The notes under the pieces were generated by a model, which did not search any database, was not told where the DNA came from, and was given only the letters and a program-made list of their open reading frames with translations. Shown here one piece after another: positions 24,666 to 32,710 of a DNA stretch of 35,950 bases. The DNA is from Clostridia bacterium (GTDB lineage: Bacteria > Bacillota > Clostridia > Christensenellales > Borkfalkiaceae). Both the position numbers and the translations under genes were made by a program. Within the stretch, counting starts at the first letter, position 1. Each line of letters begins with the position of its first letter. The DNA lies in NCBI GenBank assembly GCA_017399035.1, contig JAFQEM010000030.1:1-35950 (forward strand), written 5' to 3'.

Positions 24666-24673
24666 ACGTCAGA

Positions 24674-24980
24674 GCAAATTCCGCTCTAATGTATTTATGC
24701 TAGCGCATAAACACAAACTTCGCTACATTGCTCTTCCTTTTTCCCTAAAATCTTTTGTCCCAAAATCTTTTAGGGAGCCCTATTCTTTTCTTTATGCAAA
24801 TTCCGCTCTAATGTATTTATGCTAACGCATAAACACAAACTTCGCTACATTGCTCTTCCTTTTTCCCTAAAATCTTTTGTCCCAAAATCTTTTAGGGAGC
24901 CCTTTTCTTTTCTTTATGCAAATTCCGCTCTAATGTATTTATGCTAGCGCGTAAACTCAAACTTCGCTACGTTGCTATTT
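24674..24980. repeat. 122-bp tandem repeat, about 2.5 copies
   Basis: Units begin at 24674, 24796 and 24918, exactly 122 bases apart; the first two differ at only a few bases and the third stops after about 60. Each unit holds several inverted repeats: TTTATGC-tagc-GCATAAA, AATGTA/TACATT around it, and CCCTAAA/TTTAGGG. The nesting suggests a folded RNA or cruciform. No open reading frame is supported. The rest of this gap, 24981-25067, is AT-rich with nothing recognised. Confidence 0.9.
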
Positions 24981-25067
24981 ATCTAAATTATTCTAAAGTA
25001 CTAACTGAATTACTTAATTATTATACACAAAAAATTGTAAAAAGTAAACGCAAATTTAAGCAAAATA

Positions 25068-25096
25068 TTGATAAATTTTAATTTATGTGTTATAAT
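25068..25096 (+). promoter_or_regulatory. Predicted sigma-A promoter of SPFH gene
   Basis: Plus strand TTGATA (25068-25073), 17 nt, TATAAT (25091-25096), about 30 nt upstream of the ATG. This is the only plus-strand promoter with a matching gene in the window. Confidence 0.8.
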
Positions 25097-25126
25097 TTTA
25101 AAAAATTATGTTTGGAGAACCGTATT

Positions 25127-26182
25127 ATGGCTTTATTTTTAAGAATTCTTGAATGGTCTGATAATTCTAACGACACTTTAGTTTATAAATTACCACTTAA
25201 AAAAGGCGGTAGAGAAATCAACCACAAAAGTAAACTTATTGTTAGAGAATCTCAACAGGCAATATTTGTTCACAAAGGGCAAATTTGCGACATATTCCCC
25301 GCAGGTACTTACGACCTTAACACAGATATCTTCCCTATACTATCTAAACTTGCTGGTTGGAAATATGGTTTTCAAACACCTATTTCAGTAGACGTTTATT
25401 TTGTAAACACTAAACAATTTACTGGTAACAAATGGGGAACTGCTAACCCCATTATGATGCGCGACCCCGAATTTGGTGCGATTAGAGTTAAAGGTTTTGG
25501 CTCTTACGCTTTTAAGGTTGACGACGCAGGCGTGTTTATGAAAGAACTTTTTGGCACAAATTCCACTTTCTTAACCGAAGATATTACCGACTGGTTAAAA
25601 ACTATGCTTATCTCTGCGCTTACCGACGCTATAGGCGAAAGCAAAATCTCTGCGCTTGACCTTGCAGGTAATACTTTAGAATTTAACCAAATAGTAAAGG
25701 CAACTATACAAAACAAGTTTAAAGAAATAGGTTTGCTACTCACTAACCTTTTCATTGAAAATATGTCCGTTCCACAAGAAGTTGAAAAGGCTATTGACGA
25801 ACGCAGTAAACTTGGAATTTTGGGTGATAAAACTGACGTTATGATGAAAGTTGCGGCGGCAGAGGCAATGAAAGACGCTGCTAAAAACGAAGGTATGGGC
25901 GGTGCGTTTATGGGCGCAGGCGTTGGGCTTGGCGCAGGCGCAGGTATGGGTAGCATTTTTGCCGACGCTTTTAAGGGTGCAAGTTCTTCTACCCCCACCC
26001 CCGAAAAAGAAAAACCGCAAGCAGAAAAAACTTGTTCGCAATGTGGTGCAAAAATTAGCGCAAAAGCAAAGTTCTGCCCCGAATGCGGTGCAAAAGCACC
26101 TTCAAAAAAGTTCTGTTCTGAATGTGGCGCAGAACTTGGCGGTTCGGGTAAATTTTGCCCCGAGTGTGGCGCAAAACAATAA
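25127..26182 (+). CDS. SPFH-domain protein with C-terminal zinc ribbons, YdjI-like
   Basis: A 351-aa protein of the SPFH family often annotated virion core protein and including B. subtilis YdjI. The ATG at 25127 follows a GGAG site; the frame begins at 25085 but that part lies before the transcription start region. The SPFH domain covers roughly residues 20-230 (SKLIVRESQQAIFVHKGQ, AGTYDLNT, GSYAFKVDD). Next come an alpha-helical stretch and a Gly/Ala-rich segment (GAGVGLGAGAGMG), then two zinc ribbons made of repeated CSQCGAK/CPECGAK pairs. In B. subtilis YdjI works with YdjG and PspA at stressed membranes; a YdjG-like gene lies 3 kb away. Its terminator is shared with the convergent AEC gene. 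Confidence 0.85.
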   Translation: MALFLRILEWSDNSNDTLVYKLPLKKGGREINHKSKLIVRESQQAIFVHKGQICDIFPAGTYDLNTDIFPILSKLAGWKYGFQTPISVDVYFVNTKQFTGNKWGTANPIMMRDPEFGAIRVKGFGSYAFKVDDAGVFMKELFGTNSTFLTEDITDWLKTMLISALTDAIGESKISALDLAGNTLEFNQIVKATIQNKFKEIGLLLTNLFIENMSVPQEVEKAIDERSKLGILGDKTDVMMKVAAAEAMKDAAKNEGMGGAFMGAGVGLGAGAGMGSIFADAFKGASSSTPTPEKEKPQAEKTCSQCGAKISAKAKFCPECGAKAPSKKFCSECGAELGGSGKFCPECGAKQ

Positions 26183-26198
26183 AAATTCAAAATAGTTT

Positions 26199-26238
26199 AA
26201 AACGCTCTTTCAACGTAACGTGAAAGAGCGTTTTTTAT
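26199..26238. terminator. Bidirectional terminator between convergent genes
   Basis: AACGCTCTTTCA (26201-26212) pairs perfectly with TGAAAGAGCGTT (26221-26232) around an 8-nt loop. T runs follow on the plus strand and, more weakly, on the minus strand, so it serves both the SPFH gene and the AEC operon. Confidence 0.9.
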
Positions 26239-26242
26239 TAAC

Positions 26243-27211
26243 CTAAATTATTAAACACAAAAGTAAATATAAGAGCGGAATTGTAACAACGGATAAAACT
26301 GTGTTAAAAAGCGTATAAACCGTTCCGTTATCTGTGTCGCCGTTATACGCATCTGCAAGCGCAGTCGATAAAGCAGCGGTGGGCATTGCAAACGCAATAA
26401 ACATTGTCATAACCATATTTTCGTCAAGCCCAGCAAATCGGTAAAAAATTAAGGTTACCGCAACTGAAAACACGGGGATTAAAACGAGTTTTATAAACGC
26501 AACGTAATAATTCTTCCACGACGCAAACAGCGCGCTTAACTTTATTCCCGCCATCTTAATGCCAAGTATTGTCATAGAGAGCGGTGTAACTATTCCCTTA
26601 AAATAATCTGAATAACTTTGAATTTCAGGTAGATATTTCTTTACGCCGACTAGATTTAATATTATACCCAACACGAAAGAAATAAGCACGGGGTTAAGAA
26701 AAACCTTTTTTATATCTATAGTCTGCTTATCCCCCGAAACCAAATAAGTGCCAAGCGTATATATGAGAGTGTTATTAACGATATTTGCCACTACTAAATA
26801 CGTTACCACTTTACTTGACGCACCAAAAACTGCGGCGGCAAGGGGCAAACCTAAAAAACCGTTATTAGAAAATATTGCGCAAAAACGTTCCATTCCCTTT
26901 ACTTTTTTGTTCCAAAGCGCGTCGTTACTTTTATTGTCAGTTGCAAGCGCGCCAGACAAAAAGAAAAAGAATAAAGTAAGCACGGTAGATATAAGCGCCG
27001 ACCACAAAAGATTTAATGCAGTTTTGCCGTTTAAATCAACGCCAAGCGTACCCGAAAGGATAAGAAACGGCATGCCAACAAGCGTCAAAAGTTTTGAAAA
27101 TACGCCAGAGTGTTCGGATTTTAGACATTTACATTTAACTAAAACGTAACCTGGAACTGCAAGTAGAATAAAAATTATTACGTTTTTAAGCATAGGGAAA
27201 AAAGTGTTCAT
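26243..27211 (-). CDS. AEC-family transporter (auxin efflux carrier type)
   Basis: A 322-aa integral membrane protein of the AEC family, whose bacterial members move organic acids such as malate or malonate. Ten hydrophobic segments can be drawn, split by a charged loop near 90-110. Family features include FSNNGFLGLPLAAAVFG (about 114-130), the NVI-like ANIVNNTLIYTLG and the C-terminal half's AFAMPTAALSTALADAY. Its ATG is 1 nt after the stop of the ceramidase-like gene and has no ribosome site, so translation is probably coupled. The location suggests export or import of an acid linked to the neighbouring sugar pathway, an inference only. Confidence 0.87.
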   Translation of the reverse strand: MNTFFPMLKNVIIFILLAVPGYVLVKCKCLKSEHSGVFSKLLTLVGMPFLILSGTLGVDLNGKTALNLLWSALISTVLTLFFFFLSGALATDNKSNDALWNKKVKGMERFCAIFSNNGFLGLPLAAAVFGASSKVVTYLVVANIVNNTLIYTLGTYLVSGDKQTIDIKKVFLNPVLISFVLGIILNLVGVKKYLPEIQSYSDYFKGIVTPLSMTILGIKMAGIKLSALFASWKNYYVAFIKLVLIPVFSVAVTLIFYRFAGLDENMVMTMFIAFAMPTAALSTALADAYNGDTDNGTVYTLFNTVLSVVTIPLLYLLLCLII

Positions 27212-27212
27212 A

Positions 27213-28562
27213 TTATTTTTCTAGCAATTCTTTAAGAATTTTTTGACCTTCTTCGATAATTTTTTCGGCAACGCCCTCTTTAAAATTAGATGCCTTTGCC
27301 TCGTAACCACCCTCTTTATAAGCGTCTTTCATAGGGAAATAGCCTTCTTTTGCATTAGTATTGCAAGTGGGCAAAATAAGGTCGTATCCACTAGTTTCTT
27401 TAAGCCCTCTACCCACGCCGGTAAACGGTTCCCCTGGAATACCGAACATAGCAACCGAACCTATTCTAACCGCAGAAAAAAGCATAGGGAAAGTGTCGGG
27501 CGCATTTTCTAGCCTAACCTTTCTTGCGGAATCAGCAACAACGGTTGTTAGCATCATTGCCTTGAAAGGTATTTCATCATCTCGCCCAGCGTTGTGCAAA
27601 TCGTTATATTTATGAGCAAGTGGCATTTCTTCAGCAGTGGGCTTATTTGAAGGAATTTGCACGATTTTTTGCACGTAATCAATAGAATTTACAGGTATGT
27701 AGTTTACTTTATCAAAAACTTGAAGAACGGCGCCCGTTACTACCCTTGCCATATATTTTGTATGAGCATATCCACGAGAACAACCGTCAAAATCGTTAAA
27801 CATTCCGTTAAAGTCGCCAGAAGTTGGAAAAACTTTAACGTGGTTTACGTCACCTTGCGCGCCGTTAAAGAATATACATTTTACGTCGTCTAGCACTTTT
27901 TCAACAGTATGTCTAGTAAGAGTTGGCCAGTCGCCTGATATAAGTTCGCCACCAACGGTATCGGGGTGATTAGCAAAGTTTACCACAACTACCGAAGACG
28001 CATTTTCTCTATCAAAACGAAGAACGTTTACCCTTTCGTCAACTTCGCCTATAGGTTCTTTTATGTCGGGATTATTAACTCCAGGGTTAGTGCGAATTGA
28101 ACCGTCTTTCATTCTAAAACGACGGATAAAAGCAATGTTTGGCGCATTGCCTATTCCGTAACCAAGAACGGCGGGTTTTAAATCTGCAAGCGCGCATTTA
28201 GAAACTTCAATAAGTTTTTCACATAGCGTTTGTTTGTATTCGTTTATAAGCACGTCGTCAGTTTCTGGCAAGAGCATAGGTCCTGTGTGAGTGTGCGTAG
28301 AATGTATATAAATTGCATCCATAGGCACGTTTGTGTTTTTGCTTATTTCACTTCTATAAACGTCTAAAATAGGCTTAACCAAACCGCAGTGGTCTACGGC
28401 AATAAGCAAAACCTTTTTATCCCCACAAGAAATAGCAACGGCGTTTGCCTCTAAATCATCTAAAACGCCTTTTGCAAAACGGTCTACGTAATACCCTGCT
28501 ATGCGTATGCCCATAGGTGGATTTATTACTATGCGTGAAAAACCAACTTCTAACTTTTTCAT
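27213..28562 (-). CDS. Neutral/alkaline ceramidase-superfamily protein, distant paralog
   Basis: A 449-aa cytoplasmic protein (no signal peptide) of the neutral/alkaline ceramidase N-terminal-domain superfamily. The zinc pair is HTHTGP (His90, His92), with His199 in FANHPDT and Glu378 in GIPGEPF as the remaining ligands, and a Tyr-rich GYFPMKDAYKEGGYE segment. At the position of the ceramidase nucleophile Ser (Asn-Ala-Gly-Asp-x-Ser-Pro) the text reads GAQGDVNH, with Asn240, so the usual chemistry may be altered. It lacks the C-terminal immunoglobulin-like domain of true ceramidases. The AAGGAG ribosome site is 18 nt after the chromate-transporter pair. The substrate is unknown; lipid ceramide is unlikely inside the cell. 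Confidence 0.78.
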   Translation of the reverse strand: MKKLEVGFSRIVINPPMGIRIAGYYVDRFAKGVLDDLEANAVAISCGDKKVLLIAVDHCGLVKPILDVYRSEISKNTNVPMDAIYIHSTHTHTGPMLLPETDDVLINEYKQTLCEKLIEVSKCALADLKPAVLGYGIGNAPNIAFIRRFRMKDGSIRTNPGVNNPDIKEPIGEVDERVNVLRFDRENASSVVVVNFANHPDTVGGELISGDWPTLTRHTVEKVLDDVKCIFFNGAQGDVNHVKVFPTSGDFNGMFNDFDGCSRGYAHTKYMARVVTGAVLQVFDKVNYIPVNSIDYVQKIVQIPSNKPTAEEMPLAHKYNDLHNAGRDDEIPFKAMMLTTVVADSARKVRLENAPDTFPMLFSAVRIGSVAMFGIPGEPFTGVGRGLKETSGYDLILPTCNTNAKEGYFPMKDAYKEGGYEAKASNFKEGVAEKIIEEGQKILKELLEK

Positions 28563-28580
28563 TTTATTCTCCTTAAAAAA

Positions 28581-29186
28581 TTATACAATTACACCATATA
28601 ATAGCAAGCCAAACAATGCAGATATGATTATTAGCAATATAGGTGAAATTTTCTTTTTTGTTATTTTTTTATAAACCAAATGCGTAGTTGCAACTATTGC
28701 AAATATTATAAGCGCTTTCCAGTCAAAACTAAATGCGTCGTAAACGGTAGAAAGTGAAAACATAACGCTCAAAAACATTGTTACTGCCGTGCCTAAAATT
28801 AAGCCGACTACAACGGGGCGCAAACCTTCTAAAAAAGCCTTTACACCTGCAAAATGCAAAAGCCCCTTTATAACTGATGCCACTACTAAAATAATAACGA
28901 ACGACGGCAACACCACGCCAAGAGTTGCGCAAAATGCGCCAAGTAAACTAAACCCTATCCCCCCCAAGGTTGCGCCTTGAGTTGCGCCGATAAATGTTGC
29001 CATATTTATTGCAATAGGTCCTGGGGTAGATTCTGCAACGGCAATAAAGTTCATAACTTCTTCATAAGTCATCCAACCGTGAGAAATCACTTCGTCGGTA
29101 ACAAGTGGAATCATTGCGTAACCACCGCCGAAAGACACCGCGCCTATTTTAAGAAAAGTTAAAAACACTTCTAGGAGTAAAAGCAT
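28581..29186 (-). CDS. Chromate-transporter-family protein, half size (second of pair)
   Basis: A 201-aa membrane protein covering one chromate-transporter domain; long ChrA proteins contain two. Seen: FGGGYAMIPLV at 19-29, the signature AESTPGPIAINMATFIG at about 51-67, a GVVLPSFVIILVV helix, and a C-terminal hydrophobic half. Its ATG shares one base with the stop of the first half-gene (TAATG), so the two are made together and probably form a heterodimer. Members of this family occur widely in anaerobes with no chromate exposure; the real substrate here is unknown. Confidence 0.9.
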   Translation of the reverse strand: MLLLLEVFLTFLKIGAVSFGGGYAMIPLVTDEVISHGWMTYEEVMNFIAVAESTPGPIAINMATFIGATQGATLGGIGFSLLGAFCATLGVVLPSFVIILVVASVIKGLLHFAGVKAFLEGLRPVVVGLILGTAVTMFLSVMFSLSTVYDAFSFDWKALIIFAIVATTHLVYKKITKKKISPILLIIISALFGLLLYGVIV

Positions 29187-29806
29187 TATTCTCTACCCCC
29201 TTGTTTAGCGTCGTCTTTATCTTCAATTTTTTTCTTATTGCGGTTTTTAATATAACCTATTAAATAAACGGTAAGACCAACCACACCGCCTATAAGAATA
29301 TAGAAAATGCTAGAAAAATCTATTGCAAACGCAGAAAAACCCACTAAACATAATATAGTAAGTATAAGCATTATTAGATTTACGGGTGTTTTTTTTACGC
29401 CTTTTACCATTTTTAAGCCTGCAGATAATATTAAAAACACTACGCACGCCTGTATTCCACGGAAAGCATATTGCACCCAAACGAATTGCAAAAATTTATC
29501 AAAGACAAGTGAAATGCAAAATATAATGATAAATGACGGCAACACTACGCCAAGCGTTGCAAAAAGTGAACCTAAAACGCCCGCGTTTTTATAACCTATA
29601 TAGGTAGCGCTGTTTATTGCAATAGGTCCTGGGGTAGATTCTGCAATGGCAATAACGTCAATAAATTCTTCGTGCCCTATCCACTTTTTTTTCTCAACGA
29701 ACTCTCTTTCCATAATGGCAATCATAGCGTAACCACCACCGAAAGTGAACAGACCTATTTTAAAAAAGGCTAAAAATAATGCTAATGCTCTTTTAATTTT
29801 TTCCAT
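29186..29806 (-). CDS. Chromate-transporter-family protein, half size (first of pair)
   Basis: A 206-aa single-domain ChrA-family protein starting at the ATG at 29806; an in-frame TTG four codons upstream (29818) is possible but lies closer to the ribosome-site-like GGTTGGA. Motifs mirror its partner: FGGGYAMIAIMEREF, IAIAESTPGPIAINSATYIGY and GVVLPSFIIIF. The tail is charged (NRNKKKIEDKDD), probably cytoplasmic. It begins the four-gene operon ChrA-ChrA-ceramidase-like-AEC, which has a promoter at 29827-29856. Its link to the nearby sugar genes is unproven. Confidence 0.9.
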   Translation of the reverse strand: MEKIKRALALFLAFFKIGLFTFGGGYAMIAIMEREFVEKKKWIGHEEFIDVIAIAESTPGPIAINSATYIGYKNAGVLGSLFATLGVVLPSFIIIFCISLVFDKFLQFVWVQYAFRGIQACVVFLILSAGLKMVKGVKKTPVNLIMLILTILCLVGFSAFAIDFSSIFYILIGGVVGLTVYLIGYIKNRNKKKIEDKDDAKQGGRE

Positions 29807-29826
29807 AATTTTATCCAACCTTTTTT

Positions 29827-29856
29827 ATTATACATTTATTTTAAATATTATGCAAA
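29827..29856 (-). promoter_or_regulatory. Candidate promoter of ChrA-AEC operon
   Basis: TTTGCA (29851-29856), 18 nt, TATAAT (29827-29832) on the minus strand, 20 nt upstream of the ATG. The -10 is perfect, the -35 matches 4 of 6. Confidence 0.6.
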
Positions 29857-29883
29857 CTTTTTGCACTCTTTTATTGCGTCAAC

Positions 29884-29920
29884 AAAAATAAAAACACCGC
29901 CCAAACAATGAACGGTGTTT
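29884..29920 (-). terminator. Terminator after isomerase-like gene
   Basis: On the minus strand AACACCG pairs with CGGTGTT around a 13-nt loop, followed by TTTATTTTTG. It closes the ceramidase-like/kinase/isomerase transcript 16 nt after its last stop codon. Confidence 0.85.
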
Positions 29921-29936
29921 ATAAATTTAATAGTGA

Positions 29937-31280
29937 TTAAATAATTTCAATACCTGTGAGAGCGCAGAAATCTTTGATGATTGCCGTGTTGTCGCCATAA
30001 GAAATTATATAGTGTTGACCCATAACGTTTTGAGCAAAGTGTTCGGTGTCGGCAAGCAACACTTTAAGACCTGCAAGTTGCGGAGCGGGTTTATCCCAAC
30101 CGCATTCTTCCCAAGTTTCGGGGGTAGTGCCTTCGCCAGTTACCATATGCAAATAATATTTGCCATCGGTAAAGGTCAATCTGCACATTGTGAGAAGTCC
30201 CGTTTTAACCTTTGAAACGTTAAGCAAACTTTGTGATAATTCGCCAAACGCTGCAGGATAAACTGTGGTTTTTCCGTCAACGACTTCTACGGGAACGTAG
30301 TCAGGTACGCCAGCCAAAACGCCGTCTTCAAAATATTCATAGAACTCAAGATATGCGCCTATTTGACCAGTCAATTTATTTACCATAATTTGAGTTACGT
30401 TGCCCAAGCAATCGTTTTCAGGGATAGTGCAAAGTCCGTCTTCAGCAAGAAGAGTAAAGATAGGTGCGGGTGGGAAACCTAAAAGTTTCTTAAATCCGTC
30501 AACGTCTTTAAGAGAGATTGCGTTCAATCCCCTCTCATTGCAAATTTCTTTAACTGCAAGATAATATTTAGCAGCGTTTTGCATAGCCTCTTCGTCAGGG
30601 GTTTTTAAGAAGTTCCACTTCTTAATTCTTTCATCAATTACCTTTTGAACGTCTGCTTTAGCAATTTTGTCTGCTCTTTGAACAACTTCAAGCATATCAA
30701 AACATTCAATTTCCGTGCCAACCGCTTTCTTTAATGAAAGGCCGTCGAACATAGTTCCATAAAGTTGCATATCTCTATAACCAACTTGACCAACCCTTGC
30801 GGTACGCATTGCAGAATATGCGCTTGCTGCTTTAGCAAAAGTTAAAACCTTGTCAACGTTAGATGGTTTTTTAACGATATCATAAACGTATTTGAACTTT
30901 ATTCCCATATCTGAAAGAGCCTTTCTCAATGCAGAAGTACCTGCTTGGTCAGCAGTGGTAACCAAATGCCCGTCTTCATACCAACCGCAAAGCCCCCAAA
31001 GAACCATAGGTTTATCTTTGAACTTGTCTAAAACTTTAACTACTGCGTGAGAAGGTATCCAACCAGCAACGCAAAGAACCATAACGTCAAATTCTTTATC
31101 TGAAAAATATTTTACAGCGTTGTTGATATAAGTTTCTTCGTAATCGTCACGAATAGGATAGAAAGGATAAACTTCGGTTTCGTTAGTTTTAAGGCTTTCG
31201 CAAGCGGCTTTACACTTTCTTTCAATAACTTCTATCGGCGTGTTTACTTCGCCGAATCCAGCAAATGCAATTTTAATCAT
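29937..31280 (-). CDS. L-fucose/L-arabinose isomerase-like protein
   Basis: A 447-aa protein of the FucI/AraA superfamily, which interconverts aldoses and ketoses using a divalent metal. N-terminal Rossmann-like domain: KIAFAGFGEVN, then VLCVAGWIPSHAV (69-80) and a VLWGLCGW segment. Candidate metal ligands are Glu288 in IPENDCLGNVTQ, Glu312 in YLEFYEYFEDG and His423 in MGQHYIISYGD, in the order known for fucose/arabinose isomerases. It is shorter than FucI (about 590 aa) and AraA (about 500), which fits the divergent group of unknown sugar specificity. It overlaps the kinase by 4 nt (ATGA), strong evidence that its ketose product is the kinase substrate. Confidence 0.82.
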   Translation of the reverse strand: MIKIAFAGFGEVNTPIEVIERKCKAACESLKTNETEVYPFYPIRDDYEETYINNAVKYFSDKEFDVMVLCVAGWIPSHAVVKVLDKFKDKPMVLWGLCGWYEDGHLVTTADQAGTSALRKALSDMGIKFKYVYDIVKKPSNVDKVLTFAKAASAYSAMRTARVGQVGYRDMQLYGTMFDGLSLKKAVGTEIECFDMLEVVQRADKIAKADVQKVIDERIKKWNFLKTPDEEAMQNAAKYYLAVKEICNERGLNAISLKDVDGFKKLLGFPPAPIFTLLAEDGLCTIPENDCLGNVTQIMVNKLTGQIGAYLEFYEYFEDGVLAGVPDYVPVEVVDGKTTVYPAAFGELSQSLLNVSKVKTGLLTMCRLTFTDGKYYLHMVTGEGTTPETWEECGWDKPAPQLAGLKVLLADTEHFAQNVMGQHYIISYGDNTAIIKDFCALTGIEII

Positions 31281-32692
31281 TTAAATATCTCCATCAATTT
31301 TTTTTCTTTTTCTTTATAATCTGCGTAAACTTTTTCATACGCAGGGTTATCCACTTTATAAGATTTATCGGTGGCAACTATGCTTTGGGTGGCTTTTTGT
31401 TCGTTTTCAAAAACACCGATGCCTACGCCTGCAAAAATTGCGCTACCTAAACAAGCCGTTTCGTTTTGCTTTAAGGTAACTATCTCTTTACCTAAAACGC
31501 CCGACTTAATTTCGCACCAAAGTTTTGAGTTTGCGCCACCGCCCATTGAACGAATTTGGTCTAAAGATACGCCCATAAACTCAACGTATTCTTTAATCAT
31601 ATACGCAACAGATTCCATAATAGCGCGAACGAAGTGTCCCCTTTCGTGCTTTAATTCCACGCCAAAGAAAACGCCTTTTGCGTTAGGTTGATTTTCAGGC
31701 ATAACCGTTCCGCAAAGGTGCGGAAGAGCAATAAGCCCCTCACAACCAGCGGGAACTTTTTCTGCTATTTCGTTTAGTTCTTTATAGCCTAAACCTTCGC
31801 AAAGGTTACGCTTAAACCACTCTAAAACCGCGCCGGCAGTTGGTGCCCACATCAAAAGACAATAAACGCCGTGCCTTACGTAATAGATAGAAACTTTAAG
31901 CCCCTCGTAATAAGGTGGAAATTTTTCGGTAATTGCGCAAACAGCCAAAGCCGTGCCTGTGGTTTCACTCATAACGCCTTCTTTAACAACGCCTGCACCC
32001 GTTGCGCCTGCAATTTGGTCAAGCGCGCTAGTAACAACCGTTATTCCGTTATATTCACCAACCACTTCGCCACTCTCTTTAAGTTCGGGAAGTTGCGCTG
32101 TCGTTATGCCTAAATATTCAAGCATTTCGGGGATATATTCGCCCGTTCTTATATCCATAAGAAGTGAAGAAGAGTAGAGTGAACGTGATGCGGCAAACTT
32201 GCCTGTCAAACGATAAATTATATAGTCTTCTAAAAGCAAAAACTTATCTGCTTTAGCAAAAATTTCGGGTTTGTTATCTTTAATCCACTCAATTTTAGGC
32301 GCAGGATATCCGGCAGGAATTTCCGCTTGACCAGTAAGATTATAAATTTTTTCAAGCCCAAACTTTTCTTCCATACGCTTTGCTTGAACTTCTGCCCTGT
32401 TGTCAAGCCAAATAATGGCGTTCATAAGAGCGTTTCCGTTTTTATCAAGCACAATCATTGTTTCGCCTTGCGTGTCAAGAGCAAGAGCGTCAACCTTATA
32501 TTTGCAAGTAATTTTTGCAACCGTATCAGAAAAAACCTTAAAAAATTCTTCTGCGGGAAACTCTATAAATTCCCCTTCGGTTATAAGTTTATACTGTGCG
32601 GACTCTGATGCGAGAAGGTTGCCTTTTTCATCAAAAAGGCAAGCCTTTAACGCAGTTGTTCCAAAGTCTACGCCAAGTAGATTTTTACCCAT
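31277..32692 (-). CDS. FGGY-family carbohydrate kinase (xylulokinase-like)
   Basis: A 471-aa ATP-dependent sugar kinase. The N-terminal actin-fold phosphate loop is LLGVDFGTTALKACLFDEKG (5-24), WLDNRA lies at 95-100, the catalytic base is probably Asp225 in TSALDQIAGATGAG, and the C-terminal ATP site includes SMGGGANSKLW. The length and motifs are closest to xylulokinase-type members, but FGGY substrate calls need context; here the neighbour is a fucose/arabinose-isomerase-like protein, so the substrate is likely a pentulose or deoxy-hexulose. It starts 18 nt after the ceramidase-like gene with a GGAG site and ends inside the isomerase start. Confidence 0.88.
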   Translation of the reverse strand: MGKNLLGVDFGTTALKACLFDEKGNLLASESAQYKLITEGEFIEFPAEEFFKVFSDTVAKITCKYKVDALALDTQGETMIVLDKNGNALMNAIIWLDNRAEVQAKRMEEKFGLEKIYNLTGQAEIPAGYPAPKIEWIKDNKPEIFAKADKFLLLEDYIIYRLTGKFAASRSLYSSSLLMDIRTGEYIPEMLEYLGITTAQLPELKESGEVVGEYNGITVVTSALDQIAGATGAGVVKEGVMSETTGTALAVCAITEKFPPYYEGLKVSIYYVRHGVYCLLMWAPTAGAVLEWFKRNLCEGLGYKELNEIAEKVPAGCEGLIALPHLCGTVMPENQPNAKGVFFGVELKHERGHFVRAIMESVAYMIKEYVEFMGVSLDQIRSMGGGANSKLWCEIKSGVLGKEIVTLKQNETACLGSAIFAGVGIGVFENEQKATQSIVATDKSYKVDNPAYEKVYADYKEKEKKLMEIFK

Positions 32693-32710
32693 AGTAGTCA
32701 GTTCTCCAAA

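Noticed and set aside
24674-24980. CRISPR array
   Set aside because: The repeated unit is 122 bases with no alternation of short repeats and unique spacers, and no cas genes are nearby.
24255-25126. Insertion sequence or integrated element at the tRNA
   Set aside because: There is no transposase, integrase or att-like duplication of the tRNA 3' end flanking a gene block; only short repeats are present.
25504-26190. Minus-strand 228-aa open frame opposite the SPFH gene
   Set aside because: Its repetitive Pro/Ala/Ser text mirrors the Gly-rich and zinc-ribbon repeats of the sense gene; no ribosome site and no family resemblance.
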